NCBI GenBank assembly: GCA_963792365.1
Contig: CAWBVW010000006.1
Span: 310,001 to 374,000, forward strand
From: JAOUGY01 sp963792365
GTDB lineage: Bacteria; Actinomycetota; Acidimicrobiia; Spongiisociales; ZC4RG35
DNA: 64,000 nucleotides
Reading direction: 5' to 3'
This document shows, in pieces, positions 9,290 to 17,519 of this stretch. The position numbers and the translations under genes were made by a program. The notes under the pieces are model-generated. The model was given only the letters and a program-made list of their open reading frames with translations, made no database searches and was not told the origin of the DNA. The stretch's first letter is position 1; every line of letters begins with the position of its first letter.

Positions 9290-10820
9290 CGCCACCAACG
9301 CCAAGCCATTGATCGAGCTTCGCGGAGTCGCCAAGAGGTTCGGAGACACCGACGCGAACCGGAACGTCGATTTCGACCTCCTTCCGGGCGAGATCCACGT
9401 GCTGCTCGGTGAGAATGGCGCCGGCAAGACCACGCTCATGAACATCCTCTTCGGTCACCTCCAGCCAGACTCTGGCTCCATCCTGGTCGACGGTGCCGAG
9501 GTCCTCATCGAGGCGCCGGCGGATGCGATCGGCCTCGGAATCGGGATGGTCCATCAACACTTCTCACTCGTCCCTTCGTTCACCGTGGCCGAGAACGTGA
9601 TGCTGGGTGTCGGGAAGCTGACCGATCTCACCATCGACTCGAGAGAGATCGAGCGGGCAGTCTCCGCCCGCTCAGAGGAACTTCACATGCCGATCGAAGC
9701 CGGAGTGCAGGTCGTGGATCTTCCGGTCGACCTCCAGCAGCGGGTCGAGATCATCAAGGCGATGTACCGGGGCGCTCGAGTGCTGATCATGGATGAGCCC
9801 ACGTCGCTTCTCGGCCCGACCCAGATCGCCAATCTGCTGGAGATACTCGCCAGTCTCCGCGCCTCAGGTCATTCGATCATCCTCGTCACCCACAAGCTGG
9901 CCGAGGTCATGGAGGTGGCCGATCGGGTCACCGTGCTCCGGCGGGGAGAGCGAGTGGCGTCGCTGGGGCGGGGAGAGTTCGACGAGCGATCGCTAGCTCG
10001 GGCGATGACGGGTCAGGATCGCGAACGCCTTCCCGAGCGGACGGCGGTCGATGTCTCCGGCGGACCGACCATCCAGGTCTCGGACCTCGTGGTGCCGTCA
10101 TCTCACGGTCATGGCCCGGCCGTCGAAGGTCTCAACCTCGAGGTCATGCCCGGAGAGATTCTCGGAATCGCCGGGGTCGAAGGCAACGGCCAGCGAGAGC
10201 TCGTCGACGCCCTGATCGGGCTCGCAGAGCCTTCGGCGGGGAGAGTCATCGTGGGTGGGGTCGATATCACCCACGCAACGCCGGCTTTCCGGCGCTCTGC
10301 AGGGCTGGGGGCCATACCCGAGGATCGGCATGAGCTCGGTCTCGTGCTGGACATGTCTCTGGCCGAGAACCTGGCAATCACCGAGCTTGCAGCAGGCGGC
10401 TACCGGTCTCGCGGCGTCATCGACTGGGCCATGATCCACGCCGATGCCGAGCGGCTTCTCGTCGAGTACGACGTGCGCCCGCCCGACCCAAAGGCGATCG
10501 CGGGGAGTCTTTCGGGAGGCAACCAGCAGAAGATCGTTCTGGCCCGTGAACTTGCCCGATCCCCGAAGATCCTCGTCGCCGACAACCCGACTTGGGGGCT
10601 GGACGTCGGAGCGATGGACTACGTGCACCGCAAGCTGCTCGAGATGCGCGACCGGGGCGGCTCCATCCTGCTGCTCACGCTGGACCTCGAGGAGCTGTAC
10701 AAGCTCGCCGATCGGGTACTGGTCATCTACCGCGGCCGCATGATGATGGAGTCTCTCACCAGGACTCTCGACCACGACGATCTTGCCATGGCAATGGCCG
10801 GCCGTGCTGCCGAGGGATGA
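9279..10820 (+). CDS. ABC importer double-ATPase (YufO/NupO-like)
   Basis: This 513-residue protein carries two ABC ATPase domains in tandem, as in ribose/BMP-type importers. Domain 1 has Walker A 'GENGAGKTT', Q-loop 'HQHFSLVPSFTVAENV', a degenerate signature 'LPVDLQQRVEI' and Walker B 'VLIMDEP'. Domain 2 has a degenerate Walker A 'GVEGNGQRE', the proper signature 'LSGGNQQKIVLAREL' and 'ILVADNPTWGLD'. The ATG at 9279 overlaps the end of the molybdenum-subunit gene by 11 nt. The longer start at 9258 would lie deeper in that gene. It should energise the permeases encoded at 1449 and 2497. Confidence 0.9.
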   Translation: MTSDATNAKPLIELRGVAKRFGDTDANRNVDFDLLPGEIHVLLGENGAGKTTLMNILFGHLQPDSGSILVDGAEVLIEAPADAIGLGIGMVHQHFSLVPSFTVAENVMLGVGKLTDLTIDSREIERAVSARSEELHMPIEAGVQVVDLPVDLQQRVEIIKAMYRGARVLIMDEPTSLLGPTQIANLLEILASLRASGHSIILVTHKLAEVMEVADRVTVLRRGERVASLGRGEFDERSLARAMTGQDRERLPERTAVDVSGGPTIQVSDLVVPSSHGHGPAVEGLNLEVMPGEILGIAGVEGNGQRELVDALIGLAEPSAGRVIVGGVDITHATPAFRRSAGLGAIPEDRHELGLVLDMSLAENLAITELAAGGYRSRGVIDWAMIHADAERLLVEYDVRPPDPKAIAGSLSGGNQQKIVLARELARSPKILVADNPTWGLDVGAMDYVHRKLLEMRDRGGSILLLTLDLEELYKLADRVLVIYRGRMMMESLTRTLDHDDLAMAMAGRAAEG

Positions 10821-10886
10821 ACCAAGCGCGCCCGACATGGGTCCCGACTCGGTGATCAACACCAGGAATCGGGGGTCCATCAGGTC

Positions 10887-11570
10887 TCATACATCGGGCG
10901 CGTCGAGGTAGGACTCGACCTGCTCCAGGGATTCGATTATCGGCACATCTACGGTGGTGTCGGCATCGTGGACGTAGTGGTCGCCCCTGTTCACGATCCT
11001 CAGCACAGTCATTCCCACCGACCTTGCCCCGCGGAGCTCGTCACTGCCACCGTCGCCCACGTAGAGACATCGTTCGGGTTCCACGCCAGAGCTGGCCGCC
11101 GCCCGAAGGAACATCTCGGGGTCGGGTTTCTTGATGCCAAGAACCGCAGACAGGACGGCGGCGTCGACGAGGTGCGACACCTCCAGCGTGTCCCACAACT
11201 CGGCGAGTTCCGGAGGACAGTCGCTGACCACCGCCACTTCGCAGTTGGCGTGGAGCCTCGTCAGGACGCCCGGGGCCTCAGGACGGAGCCGAGCCATGGC
11301 GGCGAACTCTCGCAGACGGATCTCGTGGCCGAGATCGAGATCCATCCCGGGACCGGGGAGACAGCGACGTGCCACCTCGGCAAGGGTGCTGCGGCTGTCA
11401 CCGAGCGTCCCGGTGCAGCGCTCCACCCAGCTCTGCGTCATCTCGGCGGCGAAGATCTCTGAAGAGACGTCGAGAGCCGCGGCGACCCGCGCCATCGACG
11501 CTGCGACTCGCTCGACCGGGAGGCCGGGCGTGAGCGTCCCGAAGTAGTCGAAGACGACGGCACCGAACAT
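10887..11570 (-). CDS. HAD-superfamily hydrolase (class I)
   Basis: This 227-residue protein shows all four HAD motifs: 'VVFDYFGTLTPG' (nucleophile Asp8), 'VAVVSDCPPELAELW', the Lys motif 'GIKKPDPEMF' and 'CLYVGDGGSDELRGARSVGM'. The first motif has Phe rather than Asp at nucleophile+2, as in dehalogenase-like members, so phosphatase activity is not assured. It is the last gene of the long minus-strand operon, starting 1 nt after the preceding oxidoreductase stop. It converges on the end of the plus operon with 66 nt between them. Confidence 0.82.
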   Translation of the reverse strand: MFGAVVFDYFGTLTPGLPVERVAASMARVAAALDVSSEIFAAEMTQSWVERCTGTLGDSRSTLAEVARRCLPGPGMDLDLGHEIRLREFAAMARLRPEAPGVLTRLHANCEVAVVSDCPPELAELWDTLEVSHLVDAAVLSAVLGIKKPDPEMFLRAAASSGVEPERCLYVGDGGSDELRGARSVGMTVLRIVNRGDHYVHDADTTVDVPIIESLEQVESYLDAPDV

Positions 11571-11571
11571 G

Positions 11572-12792
11572 TCAGTGACGAGTCGGGATCACACCTGCCC
11601 GTTTGAATCCACCGGTCAACCGATAGATCGCATGCTCGAGTAACCGCGTGCGCGGTCGTCGCCAGCATTGGAGCGGATGGTGACCTTCATGGATCAGGCA
11701 GAGGTTGCAGGACGTGCAATCGACGAGACCCACCCGCCCGGCCTCGATTTGGGCGACGAGATCAGGCTCGCGGATCAGAGGTCGGGCCATGGCCACGAAG
11801 TCTGCGTCGCCTGATTCCAGGACGTCGGTCATCGTTTCGGTCGTTCGCATGCCGCCCACGAGGATGACCGTGGTGTCCACCCTCTTGCGCAGAGCCTTTG
11901 CCCATGGCCGAAAGTAGGCCTCGGGCCGCGGCTTGGATGCCAGCCGGTGGATGAGCAAGTCCTGGGCGGCCCGTCGCGGCCCGACTGCAACGTAGGTGTT
12001 GGCCGAGTCGGTGGGGGCCTGCATCAGGCCACACGACACCTCCACGGCGTCGAGGCCGGCGGCGACCAGTATGCCCGCCCTGCGAACTGACTCGTCGATG
12101 TCGAGGCCACCGTCCACGGCATCCACCATCCCCAACTTCATCATCACGGGATAGCCGTCGGGGACCTCAGCACGAACAGCGTCGACGACCGCTCGGGGGA
12201 ACGAGTCTCGGCGCTCCGGTGTGCCCCCCCATTCGTCATCTCGACGGTTGGTGACCGGTGACGTGAACTCGGTGATGAGGTATCCGTTGGCTCCATGGAT
12301 GTGGACGCCGTCGAAACCGGCGCTCACTGCACGGCGGGCAGCTGCCCCGAACGCCGAAATGGTCTCTTCGATCTCGGGCTCCCGGGCCTCCTGCATCTGG
12401 CTGCCCGTCAGCGGGTTGGGGACCGGTGATGGAGCAAGGGGGGTGTTACCGGGGACGCGGGACTGGCTCCCCGCGTGTGCCAGTTGGGCAAAGATCACAC
12501 CGCCATGCCGATGAACCCGGTCGGTGAGGTCCATGAGCCCGGCCAGCATGTTGTCGTTGTGAATCCCGGTCTGTCCGCGAGCGTACTTGCCCCTCGGATG
12601 GACGAACAGATGACCGGTGATGATCCCCCCGATCCGGTTGGCTGCCAATCGCTCATAGAGATCCAGCAGTGGCATGGTCATGATCCCGGATTCGGGCTCG
12701 GCCATCGACTCGGACGTTCCCGCACGGATGACCCGGTTCCGCAAGGTCACCGACCCGATATGGCCTTCTCGCAGAAGGCTCTCGGTTGTCAT
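11572..12792 (-). CDS. NADH:flavin oxidoreductase, Old Yellow Enzyme / dienoyl-CoA reductase type
   Basis: This 406-residue protein is an FMN-binding TIM barrel. Typical blocks are 'LRNRVIRAGTSE', 'FAQLAHAGSQS', 'GFDGVHIHGANGYLITEF' and 'DFVAMARPLIREPDL'. Near the C-terminus the Cys pattern C-x2-C-x2-C-x11-C ('DCTSCNLCLIHEGHHPLQC') matches the 4Fe-4S site of the dienoyl-CoA-reductase branch. The second FAD/NAD domain of that branch is absent. It probably reduces an activated C=C or related bond of a pathway intermediate. It overlaps the ATPase gene upstream by 4 nt. Confidence 0.85.
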   Translation of the reverse strand: MTTESLLREGHIGSVTLRNRVIRAGTSESMAEPESGIMTMPLLDLYERLAANRIGGIITGHLFVHPRGKYARGQTGIHNDNMLAGLMDLTDRVHRHGGVIFAQLAHAGSQSRVPGNTPLAPSPVPNPLTGSQMQEAREPEIEETISAFGAAARRAVSAGFDGVHIHGANGYLITEFTSPVTNRRDDEWGGTPERRDSFPRAVVDAVRAEVPDGYPVMMKLGMVDAVDGGLDIDESVRRAGILVAAGLDAVEVSCGLMQAPTDSANTYVAVGPRRAAQDLLIHRLASKPRPEAYFRPWAKALRKRVDTTVILVGGMRTTETMTDVLESGDADFVAMARPLIREPDLVAQIEAGRVGLVDCTSCNLCLIHEGHHPLQCWRRPRTRLLEHAIYRLTGGFKRAGVIPTRH

Positions 12793-13505
12793 TGCTCGAC
12801 GCCGAAGAACAGGTCCTGCAGTGAGTCATCGAGCAGAAGGGCATCGGCCGCCATTTCGGTCCGGATCGTGCCGTTGTTGAGCACGTAGACCCGATCGACG
12901 AACGGAAGGACCTCCAGCGGGTTCTCCTCGACGATCCACAGGATGGACGCACCCCTTTCCCGGAACGAGACGATCTTCTCCACGAGCCCCTGGACGATCG
13001 TCGGAGCCAGGCCGGTGGTCGGTTCATCGAGCAGAAGGAATCGAGGATCCGTTCCGGCTCCGGAGGCAAACGCAAGCATCTGGCGCTCTCCACCCGAGAG
13101 GGTCTTGGCCGGCTGCTTTCGCCGCTCTCCCAGCCGGGGAAACATCGAGTAGGCCCCCTCGAGTGCTGTCACGGACTCGGACGGCGCAAGCACGGAGAAC
13201 GAGACCTTGAGGTTGTCCTCCACGGTCAGATCCGGGAACGTGTTGCCCGTTTGAGGGACCATGGACATCCCCAATGCGTGTCTCCGAGATGGCGCCGCTG
13301 CCGAGAAATCGTCGCCTGCGAATCGCATCGATCCCGCCATGAGCGGCAGCAGTCCGAATATGGCTTTCGCGAGCGACGACTTGCCTGCGCCGTTCGGACC
13401 GATGATCGCCACGAGCTCATTCTCCTCCACGCGTAGCGACACATCGTGGACGACCGGTAGCCGCCCGTAACCAGTCGAGACGGTGTCGATTTCCAACAAG
13501 CTCAT
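12789..13505 (-). CDS. Branched-chain-type ABC importer ATPase (LivF-like)
   Basis: This 238-residue ATPase has Walker A 'IGPNGAGKSSLA', a signature 'LSGGERQMLAFASG' and Walker B 'FLLLDEPTTGLAP'. Its short length and 'STGYGRLPVVHDVSL' start are typical of LivF. It overlaps the LivG-like gene by 4 nt and the oxidoreductase gene downstream by 4 nt. With the genes up to 17470 it makes a complete importer of the branched-chain amino acid/amide/urea family. The family import range is wide, so leucine transport should not be assumed. Confidence 0.88.
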   Translation of the reverse strand: MSLLEIDTVSTGYGRLPVVHDVSLRVEENELVAIIGPNGAGKSSLAKAIFGLLPLMAGSMRFAGDDFSAAAPSRRHALGMSMVPQTGNTFPDLTVEDNLKVSFSVLAPSESVTALEGAYSMFPRLGERRKQPAKTLSGGERQMLAFASGAGTDPRFLLLDEPTTGLAPTIVQGLVEKIVSFRERGASILWIVEENPLEVLPFVDRVYVLNNGTIRTEMAADALLLDDSLQDLFFGVEQ

Positions 13506-14263
13506 GTCGACTTCCCCAGATAGATCTCTATCACGTGGGGATTGCGCATGATCTCCTCAGGGGTCCCGGACGCAATCAACTCGCCAAGGGCCATCACGTG
13601 GATGACGTCGGCTATCCCCAACACGAAACCGATGTTGTGGTCGATCACCAACACCGTGACGCCGTCGTCTCGGAGACTGCGTATGACACCGGCCAGTCGT
13701 TCGATCGAAGCCGGATCGACGCCCGAGGCAGGTTCGTCGAGAAGAAGCAGCCGAGGACCCGTCATCAGTTGCCGTGCGAAGTCGACAAGCTTGACGTCGC
13801 CGGGGGGCAGATCGCTGAGCAGGTCGTTCCGGCGCTCCCACAGCCCCAGGCGATCGAGAAGCAACCGCGCCCGCTCGCTCGTCTGTCTCTCGGAATGCTT
13901 CCAACCCCCCAGCAGCGCCGACATCAGCCGTTCGTCGCGCGGCGACGTCCCGCCGACCATGAGGTTCTCCCAGACCGACAACGCCGGGAAGCCAACCGGC
14001 GTCTGGAACGTTCGGATCATGCCTCGACGCGACACCTGCCAGGGCCGCAGCCCGGCCACGGACTGCCCATCGAATCGGACCTGGCCGCGGGTCGCAGGCT
14101 CAAACCCGGTGACCACGTTGAACAGGGATGTCTTGCCGGCTCCGTTGGGTCCGATGACGGCAGAGATCGACCCCTCGGCGATCGATATGTCCACGTCGCG
14201 AACGGCCACGACGCCACCGAACACCTTGGTCACGCCTTTCGCTTCGAGGAGCGAGACAGTCAT
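13502..14263 (-). CDS. Branched-chain-type ABC importer ATPase (LivG-like)
   Basis: This 253-residue ATPase has Walker A 'IGPNGAGKTSLF' and Walker B 'LLLLDEPASGVDP'. The signature is degenerate (in 'DLPPGDVKLVDFARQL'). The C-terminal 'GTPEEIMRNPHVIEIYLG' is characteristic of LivG. It overlaps LivM-like and LivF-like genes by 4 nt each, so expression is tightly coupled. Confidence 0.88.
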   Translation of the reverse strand: MTVSLLEAKGVTKVFGGVVAVRDVDISIAEGSISAVIGPNGAGKTSLFNVVTGFEPATRGQVRFDGQSVAGLRPWQVSRRGMIRTFQTPVGFPALSVWENLMVGGTSPRDERLMSALLGGWKHSERQTSERARLLLDRLGLWERRNDLLSDLPPGDVKLVDFARQLMTGPRLLLLDEPASGVDPASIERLAGVIRSLRDDGVTVLVIDHNIGFVLGIADVIHVMALGELIASGTPEEIMRNPHVIEIYLGKST

Positions 14264-15204
14264 GTCTCGCTCCTCGCAGATGCGTTCGCGAAAGCCGACC
14301 GCTCGTCTGCGAGGCCCTGAGGGCGGAACCTCATGACCAGGATCAGGACCAACCCCAGGACGATGAAGCGAATCGATGCGAGGACCACCGCAAAATCACC
14401 TGAACCCTGTACGAGCGAGGTGGCCTCAGTGACAACGAGCAGAATCACGGCGCCCAGCGCGGGCCCGCGCAACGAGCCTATACCCCCGATCACCAGCGCG
14501 GTCCATGCCACAAACGTCACCTCCGCCGCAAACAAAGAGGGCGTGACCGTTCGAATGAACCAGACGTAGAGTGGTGCCGTTGCGCCGTAGAGGAACCCCG
14601 CCAGCACGAATGTCTGGATCCGATGACGGTTGGTGTGCTTACCGAGCGAAGTCGCAACCGGGTCGTTGTCGCGAAATCCTCTCAGCAACCGCCCGTATGG
14701 ACTTCGAGCCAGTCGACGCATCAGGAGGTAGACGATCCCTGCCACCGCCCAGACCATGAACAGTAGGAGCCAGCGATATCCGCTGCCTTGGACGATCGAC
14801 TCGAAGGGTCGTTCGAACTGGTTGAACCCGACGGTGCCGCGCGTCACCGATCCCAGATTGACGGATAGTTGTCGGATCACCTCGGCGAACGCCAGGGTTG
14901 TGATCAGGAAATACTCGCCGCGGACTCGCAACGAAGGGATGCCGATGATCAGAGCGGCGACCGCGCCGGCCGCTCCAGCCAGAACAACGCCGAGCCACAT
15001 GGGCAGATGTGGAGCGAAGATGACATCGTCGTGCGTTTGCTGGGTGGTGATGATGAAGGTGTATGCGCCTACGGCGACGAGCCCCACCAGCCCCAAGTCC
15101 CACATTCCTGCCCAGCCGGCCTCGAGGTTGAGCACCATCGCCAAGATCGCGTAGATGCCGCCCAGGGTCATGACGCCAACGAAGAACAGCACCATGCCAC
15201 TCAT
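14260..15204 (-). CDS. Branched-chain-type ABC importer permease (LivM-like)
   Basis: This 314-residue membrane protein has about nine hydrophobic segments. 'GIPSLRVRGEYFLITTLAFAEVIR' is the LivM-type cytoplasmic loop, and 'GGIGSLRGPALGAV' is its late EAA-like loop. It overlaps both neighbours by 4 nt. It pairs with the LivH-like permease next to it. Confidence 0.88.
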   Translation of the reverse strand: MSGMVLFFVGVMTLGGIYAILAMVLNLEAGWAGMWDLGLVGLVAVGAYTFIITTQQTHDDVIFAPHLPMWLGVVLAGAAGAVAALIIGIPSLRVRGEYFLITTLAFAEVIRQLSVNLGSVTRGTVGFNQFERPFESIVQGSGYRWLLLFMVWAVAGIVYLLMRRLARSPYGRLLRGFRDNDPVATSLGKHTNRHRIQTFVLAGFLYGATAPLYVWFIRTVTPSLFAAEVTFVAWTALVIGGIGSLRGPALGAVILLVVTEATSLVQGSGDFAVVLASIRFIVLGLVLILVMRFRPQGLADERSAFANASARSET

Positions 15205-16064
15205 ACCGCCTCCTTCCTCCGGGCCGTTGCAAACAGGCCCTCGGGTTTAACGAGGAGGACCAGGATCAGCACACCGAATGCGACGACCGTTCGGTACGAC
15301 GTTGGGATGATCAGGGCCGAGAGATCCATCGCGAGACCGAGTACGAAACCCGCCGCCAGGACCCCGTAGATGGAACCGAGACCCCCGAGCACGGCGGCCG
15401 CCAGAATGATCAGGATCTGTTGCCATCCGAGCTCAGAGTTCACATTTCCGATCAGCCCGACCATCACACCCGCCAGGCCGGCCAATGCCGACGCCACGAA
15501 CCACACTGCCTGTGACACGCGATCGACCGGAATCCCTCGGAGCTTCGCCAGATCAGGGTTTGAGGCCGTTGCCCGTATCCACGTTCCGAGTCGGGTCTTG
15601 GTCAGGAAGAGGGCGAGCAACGCAACCACGATCCCGGCGGTGGCGATGATGAGCATTTCACCGACGGTGATGTTCACCGGGCCGATGTCGAGGCGCTCGC
15701 CGAAACCCGTTGGGAAGAAGCTGACGCTGGCACCAAACACCACGCGGATGAGCCCGAACAAGAGGTACGCCAGGCCAATCGACGTGAACAGCTGTGCGAG
15801 CGACCCGGACGCAGCTATGGGCCGGAACACCAGCATGGCGAGGCCGAGGCCCGCCAACCCCACGAGCAGCATGGCCGACAGGCCCGCGACGAAGATGTTC
15901 TGCCCGAGATCGGACACGAAGAAGAAGCCGAGGAATGCGCCCAAGGTCAGCATCTGTCCGTGGGCGATATTGATGAATCCTTCGGTTTGCCTGATCATGG
16001 AGAACCCGACAGTGGCTACAGCCAGGATGCTTCCGGTCACGAGGCCGAAGATGACGTTCTGCAT
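15201..16064 (-). CDS. Branched-chain-type ABC importer permease (LivH-like)
   Basis: This 287-residue protein has about eight hydrophobic segments. 'TEGFINIAHGQMLTLGAFLG' near the N-terminus and 'AAVLGGLGSIYGVLAAGFVLG' near the C-terminus are LivH hallmarks. It begins 63 nt after the binding-protein stop, with a hairpin in between, and overlaps LivM-like by 4 nt. Confidence 0.88.
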   Translation of the reverse strand: MQNVIFGLVTGSILAVATVGFSMIRQTEGFINIAHGQMLTLGAFLGFFFVSDLGQNIFVAGLSAMLLVGLAGLGLAMLVFRPIAASGSLAQLFTSIGLAYLLFGLIRVVFGASVSFFPTGFGERLDIGPVNITVGEMLIIATAGIVVALLALFLTKTRLGTWIRATASNPDLAKLRGIPVDRVSQAVWFVASALAGLAGVMVGLIGNVNSELGWQQILIILAAAVLGGLGSIYGVLAAGFVLGLAMDLSALIIPTSYRTVVAFGVLILVLLVKPEGLFATARRKEAV

Positions 16065-16087
16065 GAGAGACGGTCAGAGCCGAGAAG

Positions 16088-16118
16088 GGCGGAGCCGCCG
16101 AGTTCCGGCGGCCCCGCC
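16088..16118 (-). terminator. Intercistronic hairpin between binding protein and permease genes
   Basis: GGCGGAGCCGCCG (16088-16100) and CGGCGGCCCCGCC (16106-16118) form a 13-bp stem with one mismatch and a 5-base loop. It lies between the binding-protein stop and the LivH-like start on the minus strand. Such structures commonly make binding protein mRNA more abundant than permease mRNA by partial termination or 3' protection. Confidence 0.55.
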
Positions 16119-16126
16119 AGCTCGGG

Positions 16127-17470
16127 CTAGGGACGTAGTGACGGGTCCAACTCGACCGTTGCTACCTGAGTCCACTTACCATCGACGATCTGTTGTTCAC
16201 CGAAGGTCGGACTCGCCAGGTTGCCGAATTCGTTGACATCGAGTGACGACGATGCCCCGTGATAGTCGATGTCTTCGCCCGCCTCGATCGCTGCCAACCC
16301 CTCTGCGTACGAGAAGACCTCTGTCCCCGGCGAGTTCAGGATCTCTGGAATCGCGGCTGCAACCGCGGGGCCGTCGGTGGTTCCCGCCTTCGCCATCGCC
16401 AGTGCCAGGATGATGTACTGGTCGTACTGGTTGGCGTCGTACAGACCCGCAGATGGTGGCTCACCGGCGATGGCTTCAAACCTCGGCGCATAGGATGCGT
16501 ATGCCGCGCTCTCCGTGTCGTACGAAGCGATCGCGGCCCGGGCAACGCCATCGCCGATCTCCACTCCCTGCTCTGCCAGCGCCGAAATCTCGGGAACGAC
16601 CATGTCGGGCGAGAACAGCCAGTTGCCTCCGTAGCCGCGACGCTGCCACTCCTGGAGGATGATGCCCCCGGATTCGAAGCCGGCACCTAGGTAGACCACG
16701 TCGGGGTCGTCGGCGAAGGCCTGGTCGAGCTGCGCCTGATAGGAGGACTGGCCTGGATCGAACCGCACATCGGCGACGATCTCCTTGCCGAGTACGTCCG
16801 TCCAAACCGCCTTGAAGACGTCGGCCGGCGCAGATGCGCCTTCCGTGTTCTGCACGAGCAAGGCCACTCGTTCGTATCCGGCATCTCGAGCGAACTGGGC
16901 TGCGATCAGGCCGCCGTCGCTGTCTGACCCGGTGATCCTGAAGATATAGTCACCGCCGGCCTGGTCGAGTTCGGAGGTTCCACACGCGGGGCAGATCGTC
17001 GGCAGCTGGAGGTCCTTGATCGCCTGCAGGTTGGCGATGGCACCGTCGGACTCGGGCCCACCGAGCGCATCAACGTCCTCGACATCGATCACCTGAGAGA
17101 AACCCTGCACCGCGCCCTCGACCGTTGACTTGTTGTCGACGACGACCAGTTCGACCGGGCGCCCGAGGACGCCACCTGCGTCGTTGATCTCCTGTATCGC
17201 AACGTCTGCGCCGGCCTTGCTGACGTCGTAGTACGGGGCGTAGTCCCCGGTCACCCCGATCAACATGCCGAACTTGATCGGCTCACCCGAGGCAGCCTCG
17301 CCCCCTGTGTCGCCGGTGGTTGCGGTCGTCTCGGTCGGCGATGCCGCTGTGGTCGCCGCCGAGCCGTCGGCTCCCGACGTGGTGTCGCTCGCCCCATCGT
17401 CGCCGCCGCATGCAGCCACAACGAGTGCAAGCACACTGAGAAACCCGATCAGTCTCACTTTTCGTCTCAT
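16127..17470 (-). CDS. Branched-chain-type ABC substrate-binding lipoprotein (LivJ-like)
   Basis: This 447-residue protein has a lipoprotein signal peptide ending 'VLALVVAACGGDDG', then a Ser/Thr/Ala-rich linker. The type I periplasmic-binding fold starts at 'PIKFGMLIGVTGDYAPYYD'. 'KAGADVAIQEINDAGGVLGRP' is the family signature block. It is located 49 nt after the triple-RidA stop and feeds the LivHMGF-like genes. The ligand may be the same compound, or a breakdown product, as that of the BMP system; this is inference from context. Confidence 0.88.
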   Translation of the reverse strand: MRRKVRLIGFLSVLALVVAACGGDDGASDTTSGADGSAATTAASPTETTATTGDTGGEAASGEPIKFGMLIGVTGDYAPYYDVSKAGADVAIQEINDAGGVLGRPVELVVVDNKSTVEGAVQGFSQVIDVEDVDALGGPESDGAIANLQAIKDLQLPTICPACGTSELDQAGGDYIFRITGSDSDGGLIAAQFARDAGYERVALLVQNTEGASAPADVFKAVWTDVLGKEIVADVRFDPGQSSYQAQLDQAFADDPDVVYLGAGFESGGIILQEWQRRGYGGNWLFSPDMVVPEISALAEQGVEIGDGVARAAIASYDTESAAYASYAPRFEAIAGEPPSAGLYDANQYDQYIILALAMAKAGTTDGPAVAAAIPEILNSPGTEVFSYAEGLAAIEAGEDIDYHGASSSLDVNEFGNLASPTFGEQQIVDGKWTQVATVELDPSLRP

Positions 17471-17519
17471 CCCTTGTCTCCTTGTATCTCGGTCGAAGCT
17501 CTCCGCACTGCGGTGGTCG

